DNA from: RGIG990 sp045589455
GTDB lineage: Bacteria > Verrucomicrobiota > Kiritimatiellia > RFP12 > UBA3636
Reading direction: 5' to 3'
NCBI GenBank assembly: GCA_045589455.1
Contig: JAZNPC010000077.1
Location: forward strand, 26,931 to 90,930
DNA: 64,000 bases
Shown: positions 16,230 to 25,683 of the stretch, piece by piece
Position numbering within the stretch: position 1 is the first letter of the stretch
Layout: each line of letters opens with the position of its first letter
The notes under the pieces: generated by a model
Told to the model about the DNA's origin: nothing
What the model saw: the letters and a program-made list of their open reading frames with translations, nothing else
The model's database searches: none
Position numbers and translations under genes: made by a program

Positions 16230-19200
16230 ATGAATAAAAAAACAATATTCTCTACACTACTCTGCTTATTCGGCGTTGTTGCAATGGCAGATTTAACATA
16301 TCGATCTGGTTTGATTCAAACCAAAATCGATAAAGCAAACGATGCTACGACTGCACTTGATCCTACAAGTACAGAGCGTACACCAGGTCCAGTAATGGCT
16401 AATCTTTATGTTTCTTCAGATGCTGAGGCAGCAACAAAAGGCTATTACAATGAATGGACAGGCAATACTACCTACTATAACGCACAAAATACAACCTTCG
16501 GTTATGCAGGTCAAATTTATTGCGAGGCAGGTAAAACATATACCTTTGGTAAATACATTGATGATATGGGTTACATTAAAATCAATGGTACCGTACTTAT
16601 CAATAATTCAGGTTGGCAGGACTTCAGGACTGGTTCATTTACTCCAACAGAAACAGGTTGGTATGATATTGAGCTACGTTGCGGCGATGGTAATGGTGGT
16701 AAGGGTCCTACTGGTGGGAATTGGCCAGGTATGGGTTTTGGTTACAACACAATTAACCAAACAGGCATGACTCCATTTGAAAATTGGATTCTTCTTGAAT
16801 GCGATGATTCTTTATCTCTATTCCGTTGTACTTCAGATGAAATTTTTGCTGGTGTTCAATCTTTAGAAAAGACAGAAACTGGCTACTCCTTTGGTATTTT
16901 GGCTGGTGAGAATGCTCCTATTAAGGCTACTGTTCTTCTTGGAGAAAGTGCTGGCGAATTGGGTGATGCTTCTTCATGGAGTATTATTACTGAAGAGATT
17001 GATATTGCAGCAGGTGAATTAGGCACAATCAATGTTGAATGGAATTCAGAAACTCCTCCTATATTTGTTGTTCGCGCAACTGGTTCATACAAAGGTGGTT
17101 TCGAACAATGGACAGAGCCTGTTGCTGCAGCTCCTTATCCATCAGTTTCTCTTGATGTAAAAGATATTTCATATACAAATGTAACATTTGTGGCAAAGGT
17201 TGACTCTTTGGGTATGGGTTCAACATCTGCTGACCTGATTGTTGAATTAAGCACAGAAGAAAATTTCTCTTCAATAGTTCTATCTACTCCTCTAGTCAAT
17301 GTTGAAGCAACAGGTTTATATGATATTCCTCTTGGTGGAATGACAACTAACGAAGTTTATTATGCACGTATTGTTGCAACAGGTTCTTCTAATGCAGATG
17401 CAACCTCAGAGCAAATCACTTTCCAGACACTTCTTCCTGGCACTCCTGTTGTATCAAGTGTATTGAACAGCTTAACATTTGATACTATATCAATGGTACT
17501 TACATGTACTGATTTTGGTGTTGGTTCAGATAGCGTAACTACTTGGTTTGATATTTCTGAGTCTGAAGATTTTGAGACATTCATGACAGTTCAAGGAGAG
17601 TCATTCACAACAGTTCCAAGTTCTATATTGCTCTCAATAGACAACCTAAAGAATGGTACAACATATTATACTCGTACAAAATGTATCAATCCTTGGGGCG
17701 TTGTAGGCTATAGCCAAACATTGGCATTTACAACACGTATAGAGCCTGTTTTGATGTCAGACATCAGTGCTGTTACATCAGGAACAACTGCAAATGTTTC
17801 TATTGCATCTCTTGAGGTAGTTGATGGAGCAAGCTACTCTGTTTTAATCAAAATTGATGAGAAAGAAATTAGCTACTACGAGAATCAAACTTCTCTTTCT
17901 CGCTTTACTGCAACTTATGAAAATTTGAAAGCAGGTACAATTCATAATATTTCTATCGTTGTAGAAAGTGTACTTGATGGTGTTACTTATGAAAAGACAT
18001 ATAACAGTACTCTTTCCGTAGGCAATAACATTTATACTCCATCTTCACTTGCAGAGATGGACTATACATATGTTAATGTTGGAGACAAGATTACGCTTCC
18101 TGCTCTTACATCATCTTTTGATTACTATATAATTCTAGACTCTCGCAACTTCAAGATGCTAGCAGATAATCGCACACTTGAAGCTACAGAGCCAGGTTTC
18201 TCAAATATTGGTATCATGAGATATAATGTAGCAACAGACACACATACACTTGACAGCGATTTATCTCTTGCAATTTGTATCCCAACACCAGCTGGTAAAG
18301 GTAAGGTTTATATTGCTAAATCTTCTACAAGCGACATTAAGTGGGGCGATGCAAACAACTGGATAAATGTAACAGATGGTGTTGCTGGTTATCCAAATGC
18401 TATTGATGATGTGGCTATTGTTCCTGTACAAGTAGATAAATCTATGATTATTGATACAGATGTAACTGTAGGTGAAATCTATTTTGGTTACAACTCCAAT
18501 ACAAAAGCTGGTGTAGCGGTTAATGGTACAGAGTTGCATCGTACAATTCGCCTTGCTGGTGTCGGTTCTTCTGCTCCTGTAACTCTGACATTTGCAAAAT
18601 CTACAAAAGAACCTGCTCTATTGCGTTACTGCAATCTTGGTGATTCAACAACTACATCCTCTCAGCCTCATATTGCACTCGGACATGGTAGCAATCACGA
18701 AAATCGCATGGCTATTGAAATGCAATCTGACCTAAATTGGGACGTTGGTTCATATTTGGATTGGACAGACACAAACCTACGTGATCGTTATGGCAGATAT
18801 CGCTGCTATACAGGATACATGAGATATTTCAATATCCCAGAAGGCAAAACATTAACAATTTATAATGTTACTGGTTATAAGGATTGGGGTGACTCACAGC
18901 GTGGCAATGCTGCATTTATTCTAAGCTCAGGCATGCAGTTTACTGGTAAGGGTGACTTCCTATATGAAGGTCCTGGTTCAACATGTACAGATATTCCATT
19001 CTTCGCATTTGAAGGTAGAGTAATTGTACGTAACAAGCAAAAGTTTGCTCAGTTCGCTTATACTCAGCGAGGTGGCTCATTCTACCTAATAAATCCAGGT
19101 CTTGAAAGCGTTGCTACTAATGCAACTCTTATCATTGAGGGTAATGGTGAATATCAAAACCACCTTGATATCTCACAGACTTTTGGTGCTGTTGCAACTG

Positions 19201-20489
19201 GTTCTGAGCATGGCTATGGAGCACCTGGACCTCATGCAAATCCATTCCCACAAAAGGGATTGATTTTCAATGGTGGTGCATTGCTATCAGACTATATCAG
19301 CAATGGTTGGGTACCAAAAGGATATTTCTCAACACCATGGAATTTTGACAAACTTGTTGTCAGCAACGGTTTCTGTATGATTGAAATGAGAGCATCTGGA
19401 AATGCAGATACTCCAACAAATACATTTAACTTTGCATCAGTTCAAAAGGATGGTAATGGTGTTATACAGGTTCGTACATCCCGTATGTATAATAGCCACA
19501 ACAAGTCACTTGCACGCGATTATGTATTCATGAAGGGTCTTGATGAGTATGCTATTGGTGGTACAGGCAAAGCATCATATTCAATTGACGTAGCTGATGA
19601 AGCTAATATTGTTGATAGTAATGCTCCAATCGTACCATGGTTGATTTCTCCAGTACAGAATAATCAGAGCCTTCGCTTCCTATCTGTTGCTGAGGATGGA
19701 GTACTTGTTGCTCCTGGCCATATTACATCAAAGGCAATCGCTTCTGTTACAGACCCAACAGAAAATGTTCGCACGTATGGCACAGACATCAATCTAACTG
19801 AGGATATTACTGTTAACTCACTTATTGTTGAGGCTAACTATAATAAAGGCACTGCACTAGGTGAAGGTCGCACTTTGACAATTACCTCTGGTGGCCTAAT
19901 CCTTGGTTCAGACAGTATTTCTCGCATTGATACTGTTGATACATATAATGCAGGTACTCGTGGTACAATTGTATTCCCTAACAAGGCATACATCTACACT
20001 GCTCGCAATAGCGATTCTGAACCAAACGAGATTTGGTCAAAGCTTGTATCTGCTAAAGGTGCAGTATTCTCATTCCCTTGCGATTTGATTCTTGGTGGTG
20101 ATCAAACAGGTATTGACGAATTTATTGCTATTAACAGTACAGACTTGCGCTTTGGCAGCCGTGATGGAAGCACAGGCACAATCATTGACGTACCTGTACA
20201 TCTATATGGTGGCAACTCTCGTTTGACAATGCTAAAGGAAGGCAGCTTCTGCACTCAGAACCTATACTTCCATGATCATGGGACACCTGGTTCAAAGTTT
20301 GTTCCAGTAGCTGGTACAGTTGAGAAGGTTGGTCGTCTATTCATTGACGATGTAAATATGCCTCGTGGCACATATGGTTCTTCTCAATCAGATGCTGAAT
20401 TTATTGATGATAATCACTTCAGTGGCACAGGTGTTGTCAAAGTAATGTTTGACGATGTTCGCGCTCCAACGATAATTTTCTTACGATAA
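16230..20489 (+). CDS. Very large secreted PA14/fibronectin-like, beta-rich surface protein
   Basis: 1419 residues with a classical signal peptide (cleavage after VVAMA, about residue 20). Residues about 65-190 resemble a PA14 carbohydrate-binding domain (CEAGKTYTFGKYIDDMGYIK, then ETGWYDIELRCGDGNGG). About 300-500 form two fibronectin III-like modules, each ending in YYxR...FxT. The remaining 900 residues are Gly/Thr/Asn-rich beta strands like autotransporter passengers (LIFNGGALLSDY, SGGLILGSDSI), closing with PRGTYGSSQSDAEFIDDNHF. No outer-membrane barrel and no sorting motif is visible at the C-terminus (DVRAPTIIFLR). It is probably an exported glycan-binding or adhesive protein. It has its own promoter and terminator, so it is monocistronic. 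Confidence 0.8.
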   Translation: MNKKTIFSTLLCLFGVVAMADLTYRSGLIQTKIDKANDATTALDPTSTERTPGPVMANLYVSSDAEAATKGYYNEWTGNTTYYNAQNTTFGYAGQIYCEAGKTYTFGKYIDDMGYIKINGTVLINNSGWQDFRTGSFTPTETGWYDIELRCGDGNGGKGPTGGNWPGMGFGYNTINQTGMTPFENWILLECDDSLSLFRCTSDEIFAGVQSLEKTETGYSFGILAGENAPIKATVLLGESAGELGDASSWSIITEEIDIAAGELGTINVEWNSETPPIFVVRATGSYKGGFEQWTEPVAAAPYPSVSLDVKDISYTNVTFVAKVDSLGMGSTSADLIVELSTEENFSSIVLSTPLVNVEATGLYDIPLGGMTTNEVYYARIVATGSSNADATSEQITFQTLLPGTPVVSSVLNSLTFDTISMVLTCTDFGVGSDSVTTWFDISESEDFETFMTVQGESFTTVPSSILLSIDNLKNGTTYYTRTKCINPWGVVGYSQTLAFTTRIEPVLMSDISAVTSGTTANVSIASLEVVDGASYSVLIKIDEKEISYYENQTSLSRFTATYENLKAGTIHNISIVVESVLDGVTYEKTYNSTLSVGNNIYTPSSLAEMDYTYVNVGDKITLPALTSSFDYYIILDSRNFKMLADNRTLEATEPGFSNIGIMRYNVATDTHTLDSDLSLAICIPTPAGKGKVYIAKSSTSDIKWGDANNWINVTDGVAGYPNAIDDVAIVPVQVDKSMIIDTDVTVGEIYFGYNSNTKAGVAVNGTELHRTIRLAGVGSSAPVTLTFAKSTKEPALLRYCNLGDSTTTSSQPHIALGHGSNHENRMAIEMQSDLNWDVGSYLDWTDTNLRDRYGRYRCYTGYMRYFNIPEGKTLTIYNVTGYKDWGDSQRGNAAFILSSGMQFTGKGDFLYEGPGSTCTDIPFFAFEGRVIVRNKQKFAQFAYTQRGGSFYLINPGLESVATNATLIIEGNGEYQNHLDISQTFGAVATGSEHGYGAPGPHANPFPQKGLIFNGGALLSDYISNGWVPKGYFSTPWNFDKLVVSNGFCMIEMRASGNADTPTNTFNFASVQKDGNGVIQVRTSRMYNSHNKSLARDYVFMKGLDEYAIGGTGKASYSIDVADEANIVDSNAPIVPWLISPVQNNQSLRFLSVAEDGVLVAPGHITSKAIASVTDPTENVRTYGTDINLTEDITVNSLIVEANYNKGTALGEGRTLTITSGGLILGSDSISRIDTVDTYNAGTRGTIVFPNKAYIYTARNSDSEPNEIWSKLVSAKGAVFSFPCDLILGGDQTGIDEFIAINSTDLRFGSRDGSTGTIIDVPVHLYGGNSRLTMLKEGSFCTQNLYFHDHGTPGSKFVPVAGTVEKVGRLFIDDVNMPRGTYGSSQSDAEFIDDNHFSGTGVVKVMFDDVRAPTIIFLR

Positions 20490-20497
20490 TTCAGAAG

Positions 20498-20527
20498 GCG
20501 GGTGGCTTCGGTCACCCGCTTTTTTTA
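20498..20527 (+). terminator. Rho-independent terminator of the giant protein gene
   Basis: GCGGGTG stem, GCTTCGGT loop, CACCCGC and a run of seven T, starting 8 bases after the stop codon. Textbook form. Confidence 0.95.
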
Positions 20528-20617
20528 TTCTAAATTCGTGGCCGAATTTAGACGAAGCAGCACAAGCGCTATGAAGCGTCGCAAAGCACTCTGATTCAAA
20601 AATATTAGTAAGTAACC

Positions 20618-20785
20618 TTATGACTTTTTGGAAATGGTGCGACGCAAGAAAAGCAATCCACCTGTAAATGCATATAGAAGCGTCATTGTTACATAAAGAA
20701 GAGTCGCTAGAGGTCCATCCGTTTCTGCAGTTGTTATCCCAACTGCAGTAAAGAACATTATATATCCAGCATCACGCATTCCCAT
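20618..20785 (-). pseudogene. Remnant of a membrane-protein gene (C-terminal fragment)
   Basis: A 55-codon frame starting MGMRDAGYIMFFTAVGITTA contains a hydrophobic stretch LATLLYVTMTLLYAF, then GGLLFLRR and a lysine tail. It looks like the last one or two membrane helices of a transporter (GMR...G is reminiscent of bile acid:sodium symporters, a weak guess). Upstream (about 20780-20885), in another minus-strand frame, HMNEREKPVVFHEFAKLK is also protein-like. The whole 20530-20950 interval therefore seems to be decayed coding sequence. No complete gene is present. Confidence 0.35.
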
Positions 20786-20956
20786 TCAAAAAGTAAATCA
20801 ATTTTCAATTTTGCAAATTCATGGAATACAACTGGTTTTTCTCTCTCATTCATATGTAACGCAGGTGTGGCTATACTAAAAGAGCGAGGCTTTTGAAAAA
20901 ATTACCGTATTATGAGCGGATGCAGCAACTCCTTTGATGAAATCGATACAGATTCG

Positions 20957-21685
20957 CTAACACCTTTTTGCATTCTTTGTAATTATTCGTAAAATTTGTT
21001 GAGCAACAGCCTCCGATGGGTCAATAATAACAACACCATCACCAGCAACCTTTTGTATTGTTTTCTTTAAAAATGGATAATGAGTGCAACCCAAGACAAG
21101 ACAATCTGCTCCTTTATCTAAAAGTGGCTGTACTACCCTTTTTATGCATTTACGAGCCTCTTCTGTGTCTTGTTTGCCTTGTTCAACAAGCTCTACAAAG
21201 CCTTCACCGATTGCCTCCAACACTTCAATACCTGATGCATGCTTTGCACAGGTTTCATGGAAAAGACGTCCTTTAAAGGTTCCTTTGGTAGCGAGCACAC
21301 CAACAACACCCGTTGTTGTTTTCAATGCCGCAGGCTTAATTGCTGGCTCCATACCAACAAATCCTACATCAGAAAATTCTTTGCGAAGCATATCTATTGC
21401 AGCCGCAGTAGCTGTATTACATGCAACAACAATTGTTGTACAGCCTTGCTCTAAAAGGGCCAATGTATTTGTCCTAGCACGCTCTTGAATTAACTCAACA
21501 GGCTTATCACCATAAGGACAATAGGTCCAATCAGCAATATAGAATATCTCTGCTTCAGGACAAAGCTTTTGAAAAGCAGAAGCAACAGAAAGTCCACCAA
21601 TACCAGAATCAAAGAACCCCACCCTACTTGTGAAGGCGGAGTTCTTATCTATTTGATTCAACTCATTTGTATCGATAACTGACAT
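20957..21685 (-). CDS. murI: Glutamate racemase
   Basis: 242 residues from ATG 21685 (AGG at 9 bases); earlier GTG/TTG codons are less likely. It converts L-glutamate to D-glutamate for peptidoglycan. Family signatures: GFFDSGIGGLSV near the N-terminus, the two catalytic cysteines in VACNTATAAA and LGCTHYPFL, and DWTYCPYGDK for substrate binding. The length is slightly short of the usual 260-270 residues because the C-terminus is compact. It starts about 25 bp after the end of the DUF2723/TPR gene on the same strand, so it is probably co-transcribed with it. Confidence 0.95.
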   Translation of the reverse strand: MSVIDTNELNQIDKNSAFTSRVGFFDSGIGGLSVASAFQKLCPEAEIFYIADWTYCPYGDKPVELIQERARTNTLALLEQGCTTIVVACNTATAAAIDMLRKEFSDVGFVGMEPAIKPAALKTTTGVVGVLATKGTFKGRLFHETCAKHASGIEVLEAIGEGFVELVEQGKQDTEEARKCIKRVVQPLLDKGADCLVLGCTHYPFLKKTIQKVAGDGVVIIDPSEAVAQQILRIITKNAKRC

Positions 21686-21711
21686 TACCAACACCTATAG
21701 CATTAGTCAAA

Positions 21712-24700
21712 TTAGTTTTTAATAGACAACAATTGTTGTGTTAATGCATCATATTCTTCACGATCGCGACCAACAAAGGTATCTGCGCTAGGAGACAAGC
21801 GACGCATAATTTCCCTACTCTCATCATAGCGTTGTGTATAGAAATATACTTGTGCTAAATGTAGGTGTGGACGCAAATCATCATCGAACAATTCAATTGC
21901 ACGCTTAAAATAAACCTCTGCTTCATCATATTCGCGCTGAGCCAATCTAATGCTACCATAGGTATCCCAAAGAACATAGAAATTACCATCTATTTCAATA
22001 CCGCGACGAATAAGAGAGACAGCTTCATTAAGCTTACCCAAAGAATACTTTGTAAAAGCTAAGTCATTAATCGCTATCAATGAATCATTTGAATCAACAC
22101 TACGTTGCAAATAATCCTCTGCCTCTACAAGGCTTCCTACATTCAAAGCCAATGATCCCAATGCATAGTTTGCCAACCAGTTATCAGCATCCAAATGCAA
22201 TAGCTGTCTTGCATGATGACGGGCTGCATCCTTATCATTAAGGTTGATGTCCATTTTAAGGATTTCCTCATAAATTGGAGTTTGGTTAATATTCTTATAG
22301 ACATTTTGTTCTGAACGTGACTCTTTTAAAGCTACTAGCAAGCTTGCACGAGCATCCTTATATTTACCAACCAATTGGAAATAACCAGCTTCTGCCATCT
22401 TTGTAATAAAAGAATCTGGTCCTTCAAGTTTGCGTAATAAATCTAGATTCTTTTCTATTGAAGTCAAAGCCTCTTTACGCTTTTCTTGATTGTCATTATT
22501 TTGCTCAAAAATTGTGTGACTAATCTGAATGTCCAATAAAATCGCTTGAGAATTCTCTGGATTTAAATCTTTCAACTGCTGTAAAACTATACGAGCTTCA
22601 TCTAATTGATTTGAAAATATATGCATTGTAGCTGTATAGAAAAGAATTGTTTCGTATGGTATACCTGCATTCTTAGCTGGTTCAATATATTTTGCAGCCT
22701 CTTGGAAATTACCATTTTTCATATGCAACAGAATCAATCCTTCCAATGCAATTTGATCTGCAGGATCGGTCTTGAGCACCTCTAAATACAACTCCTCACT
22801 ATTCTCAACATCTCTATTGTCAGAATATATCTTAGCCATCATATTCTTAAGTAGATTTGTATTCTCGACGTCTGCATTATTGAGTACGCGTGCAAGACTC
22901 TTTAGTGCCATGTTATTTTGACCAGACAATGCCCATGTCCAACCTAGCTGTGTAAACACCTCTGGACGACTTACATAACCATACACACGAGAAATAGACC
23001 AAATAGCCTGGCTTGCTGAATTACGCCTCTGGAAGTTTGATAAAGCATCCTCCGCTTCATCTTTGTAAGAAGAGAATTTTTCATACTTCTGAATCAATGC
23101 AGAAACATTAAGTAATGCAGAAATATTATCTGGGTCAAACTTATGTACTCGATAATACAATGCAAATGCTTCGTCAATCTTACCTTGTTGCTCTAGAACA
23201 AATGCTAAATTATTACCAATGAAAGAAATCCTTCTGCGCACGAAATCAGACATAAAATCGATGCGCGTCATATCCTTACGAGCAATTTCCTTAAAAGGAG
23301 GAATCTCTTTTTCCATAGCACTTAGCGTTTTCTCGAAATCAGCTACTAAAGGTGTTAGATCATATTCCATTAATTCATTTGGATCCATACCACAGAATGT
23401 CAATCCGCATGGATATGATTCATAATCACCGAAGTTCCAAACATCAGGGAATAGCATTAAAGCAAGTTGGTCCGTAGCGCCCTCTTGATCTTGTATCCAT
23501 TCTTGTAATACTGGCATTGTACCAACATCAACAATATTACTTAGTCGAATGTTATTAGGAAAATCCTTCTTTATGTTTTTCTTTATTTCATAAGCAAGAA
23601 TAGAATTATTATAATAATACCAATCAAACAAATGCAATTCTTGATTCTTTTCTTTAGCACGGATTGCAATAATATTATCTATAATGCCTTCAGTAACAAG
23701 CCATGTACGACCATCCATTCCATCTAGCAATGAATCCACGTAAGTATTGACAAATATAAATCTACGATTGTCTGCCTTAGGATAATTATTTATGGTTGTT
23801 ATTATGCATATAATTGCTGCTAAAGCAATAGCGAAATAACGTACAAATGCACCAAAATTTACATATGTTGGAATATATTTGAAAAGATAGATAGACAACA
23901 AATAAATATAAGCTATTGAATAACCAAATGTCATTGCAACAAGTGTGTAAGGGATAATATGTGGGTTTGTAAATCCAAACATACTCCATGGAGAAATACG
24001 TGCATCAAAAACAACGATAAGTGTTGTTACGAAAATAACAAAGTTTAATGCATAAAAGCTAATGTCTCCTTCACCATTTAGTGAACGACGACCAGAAATT
24101 ACTGATGCAACAAATGGAGCAATTGTGATACCAACAATAATCATCCAACCAACCTTTGGAAGATCATTGAATACTCCATGAACAAGTCCACCTATAACTT
24201 CTTTTAAAACAGCAACAAAGCTTGTTTTATTAGAAACCTGTATTGCTATTTCTGATGAACAGAAATTTGAAACCACATAGAAAATGAATGAAAAACCAAT
24301 AATTGTTAAGGCGGATGAAATAATTACTGTTCTAAAATTAAACTTGTCTGATGCTAATAAAATATACAAAGCATATACATAAAAAATTGGAGCAAAAGCA
24401 ATAAAGCATGATGTTTGTGTCATACCAAGTGCATGTACAAAACAAAATGCATATAGGTATGGGATCTTTGATGTCATAGCAAATCTAAGCAATAGAAATG
24501 CAGAGAAAAGCAACCATAACAAGTAAAAACTATGGTAATATGACATAGTCGCCGCCATCCAATATGGAGGAGAAAAGGCTAAGCAAAGAGCTGCCGTTGT
24601 GCCAGAAACAACGGAAGCATAGTACTGCAAACGCTTTGTTGTTAATTCTACGTTAATTTCTCCATTAGGATTATCTGCCTTTAAAATACCACCCATAGAA

Positions 24701-25092
24701 TTGCCATTTAGGAACAATCCCATTAGAGATGATGTTACTAAATATAACATACCAATAGCTAATGCAGAAATAACTGAGCAAACATTGTTAATAAATGCAA
24801 GAGAGCCTCCAATGTTAAACAATACATTTAGGAAATTTTGCCAAATATAGTTTTTATAAGTAAAACGTGGGAACACCTCTGAAATAACTGGTAAATATTC
24901 AGAAGATTCTCCAGGTAAAGCAATAGGAGCATATGTAATGCGATAGCCAATAAAAGCAACTATCGAAAGGCATAAAGCCACAAGAAATTGTACTCGCATT
25001 GGATGATGCAACAAAGTGAACTGTGCGCTCTCTGTTGTTGCTTGAGTATTACGTTTTTTAACTATCTTTTTATTGTTTTTTAAATCGCTCAT
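21712..25092 (-). CDS. DUF2723 multi-spanning membrane protein with C-terminal TPR repeats
   Basis: 1126 residues from ATG 25092. The upstream extension of the frame overlaps the promoter at 25154-25182, which rules out the longer start. A lysine-rich cytoplasmic N-terminus precedes about ten membrane helices and a DUF2723-like segment (ALPGESSEYLPVISEVFP, IWQNFLNVLFNIGG). The family is related to GT-C glycosyltransferases or O-mannosyltransferase-like enzymes. The C-terminal half (from about residue 600) is a series of tetratricopeptide repeats, for example DEAFALYYRVHKFDPDNISA and AEVYFKRAIELFDDDLRPH. It probably works in the cell envelope; substrate unknown. It is upstream of murI. Confidence 0.85.
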   Translation of the reverse strand: MSDLKNNKKIVKKRNTQATTESAQFTLLHHPMRVQFLVALCLSIVAFIGYRITYAPIALPGESSEYLPVISEVFPRFTYKNYIWQNFLNVLFNIGGSLAFINNVCSVISALAIGMLYLVTSSLMGLFLNGNSMGGILKADNPNGEINVELTTKRLQYYASVVSGTTAALCLAFSPPYWMAATMSYYHSFYLLWLLFSAFLLLRFAMTSKIPYLYAFCFVHALGMTQTSCFIAFAPIFYVYALYILLASDKFNFRTVIISSALTIIGFSFIFYVVSNFCSSEIAIQVSNKTSFVAVLKEVIGGLVHGVFNDLPKVGWMIIVGITIAPFVASVISGRRSLNGEGDISFYALNFVIFVTTLIVVFDARISPWSMFGFTNPHIIPYTLVAMTFGYSIAYIYLLSIYLFKYIPTYVNFGAFVRYFAIALAAIICIITTINNYPKADNRRFIFVNTYVDSLLDGMDGRTWLVTEGIIDNIIAIRAKEKNQELHLFDWYYYNNSILAYEIKKNIKKDFPNNIRLSNIVDVGTMPVLQEWIQDQEGATDQLALMLFPDVWNFGDYESYPCGLTFCGMDPNELMEYDLTPLVADFEKTLSAMEKEIPPFKEIARKDMTRIDFMSDFVRRRISFIGNNLAFVLEQQGKIDEAFALYYRVHKFDPDNISALLNVSALIQKYEKFSSYKDEAEDALSNFQRRNSASQAIWSISRVYGYVSRPEVFTQLGWTWALSGQNNMALKSLARVLNNADVENTNLLKNMMAKIYSDNRDVENSEELYLEVLKTDPADQIALEGLILLHMKNGNFQEAAKYIEPAKNAGIPYETILFYTATMHIFSNQLDEARIVLQQLKDLNPENSQAILLDIQISHTIFEQNNDNQEKRKEALTSIEKNLDLLRKLEGPDSFITKMAEAGYFQLVGKYKDARASLLVALKESRSEQNVYKNINQTPIYEEILKMDINLNDKDAARHHARQLLHLDADNWLANYALGSLALNVGSLVEAEDYLQRSVDSNDSLIAINDLAFTKYSLGKLNEAVSLIRRGIEIDGNFYVLWDTYGSIRLAQREYDEAEVYFKRAIELFDDDLRPHLHLAQVYFYTQRYDESREIMRRLSPSADTFVGRDREEYDALTQQLLSIKN

Positions 25093-25153
25093 AATAAACC
25101 TAATATGTAGTACAAAACAAATGTATAAACTTGAATTTCGAAAATAATATAAA

Positions 25154-25182
25154 ATTATACTAAAAAAGCACTTATTTATCAA
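25154..25182 (-). promoter_or_regulatory. Promoter of the DUF2723/TPR-murI operon
   Basis: Minus strand TTGATA, 17-bp spacer, TATAAT, predicting a transcript start near 25147 and a leader of about 55 bases to ATG 25092. Confidence 0.7.
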
Positions 25183-25238
25183 CTCAAAGATTACTACCAG
25201 TAACGTAATTTAACACTACCATTGCAATTTTTGCAGCA

Positions 25239-25649
25239 CTAATAAATAACAGGCTTGCGTAGCTCTTTTTTTTCAGCATGTTTATGTTTATCATCAAGCA
25301 TTTTTGCTCGTTGCTTGCGGGAACGGCGCCTTTTTTGACGACGAATCTTCTCTATCTCTTGTTGACGTTTGCTTTTTTCACCAAGTAGTTCTTCTTCTAC
25401 TTGTTCACAAAGCTCAACTCGCGCATAATAGCGATTCAAAGTGAGAGAACGGGTCTTTTGACACTTAATTTCACGTCCTGTAGGTTCATGCTTTAAATAA
25501 ACACATGATGAGGTTTTATTTATTTTTTGACCACCACTACCACTACCCTGAACAAACTTTTCAAGCAAGTCTGATTCAACTATCCCTAGTTTTAACATCC
25601 TTGCTTGTAGTAATTCTCGTTTAGCCGTACCTAAAACACCTTCTGTCAT
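25239..25649 (-). CDS. GGQ-domain release factor-like protein (ArfB/C12orf65 type)
   Basis: 136 residues from ATG 25649. It contains only the peptidyl-hydrolysis domain of class I release factors, with the catalytic GGQ in GSGSGGQKINKTSSCVYLKH, followed by a strongly basic tail (KSKRQQEIEKIRRQKRRRSRKQRAK). It has no codon-recognition domain. Relatives rescue ribosomes stalled without a stop codon by entering the empty mRNA channel with the basic tail. It lies 34 bp downstream of the exonuclease-like gene and is probably the last gene of the TolC operon. Confidence 0.88.
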   Translation of the reverse strand: MTEGVLGTAKRELLQARMLKLGIVESDLLEKFVQGSGSGGQKINKTSSCVYLKHEPTGREIKCQKTRSLTLNRYYARVELCEQVEEELLGEKSKRQQEIEKIRRQKRRRSRKQRAKMLDDKHKHAEKKELRKPVIY

Positions 25650-25683
25650 TATCAAACCTAGCGTTACATTAATAACATAAAGA

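Noticed and set aside
16408..16770. 120-codon frame inside the giant protein gene
   Set aside because: Shadow frame; the overlapping frame has a signal peptide and domain structure.
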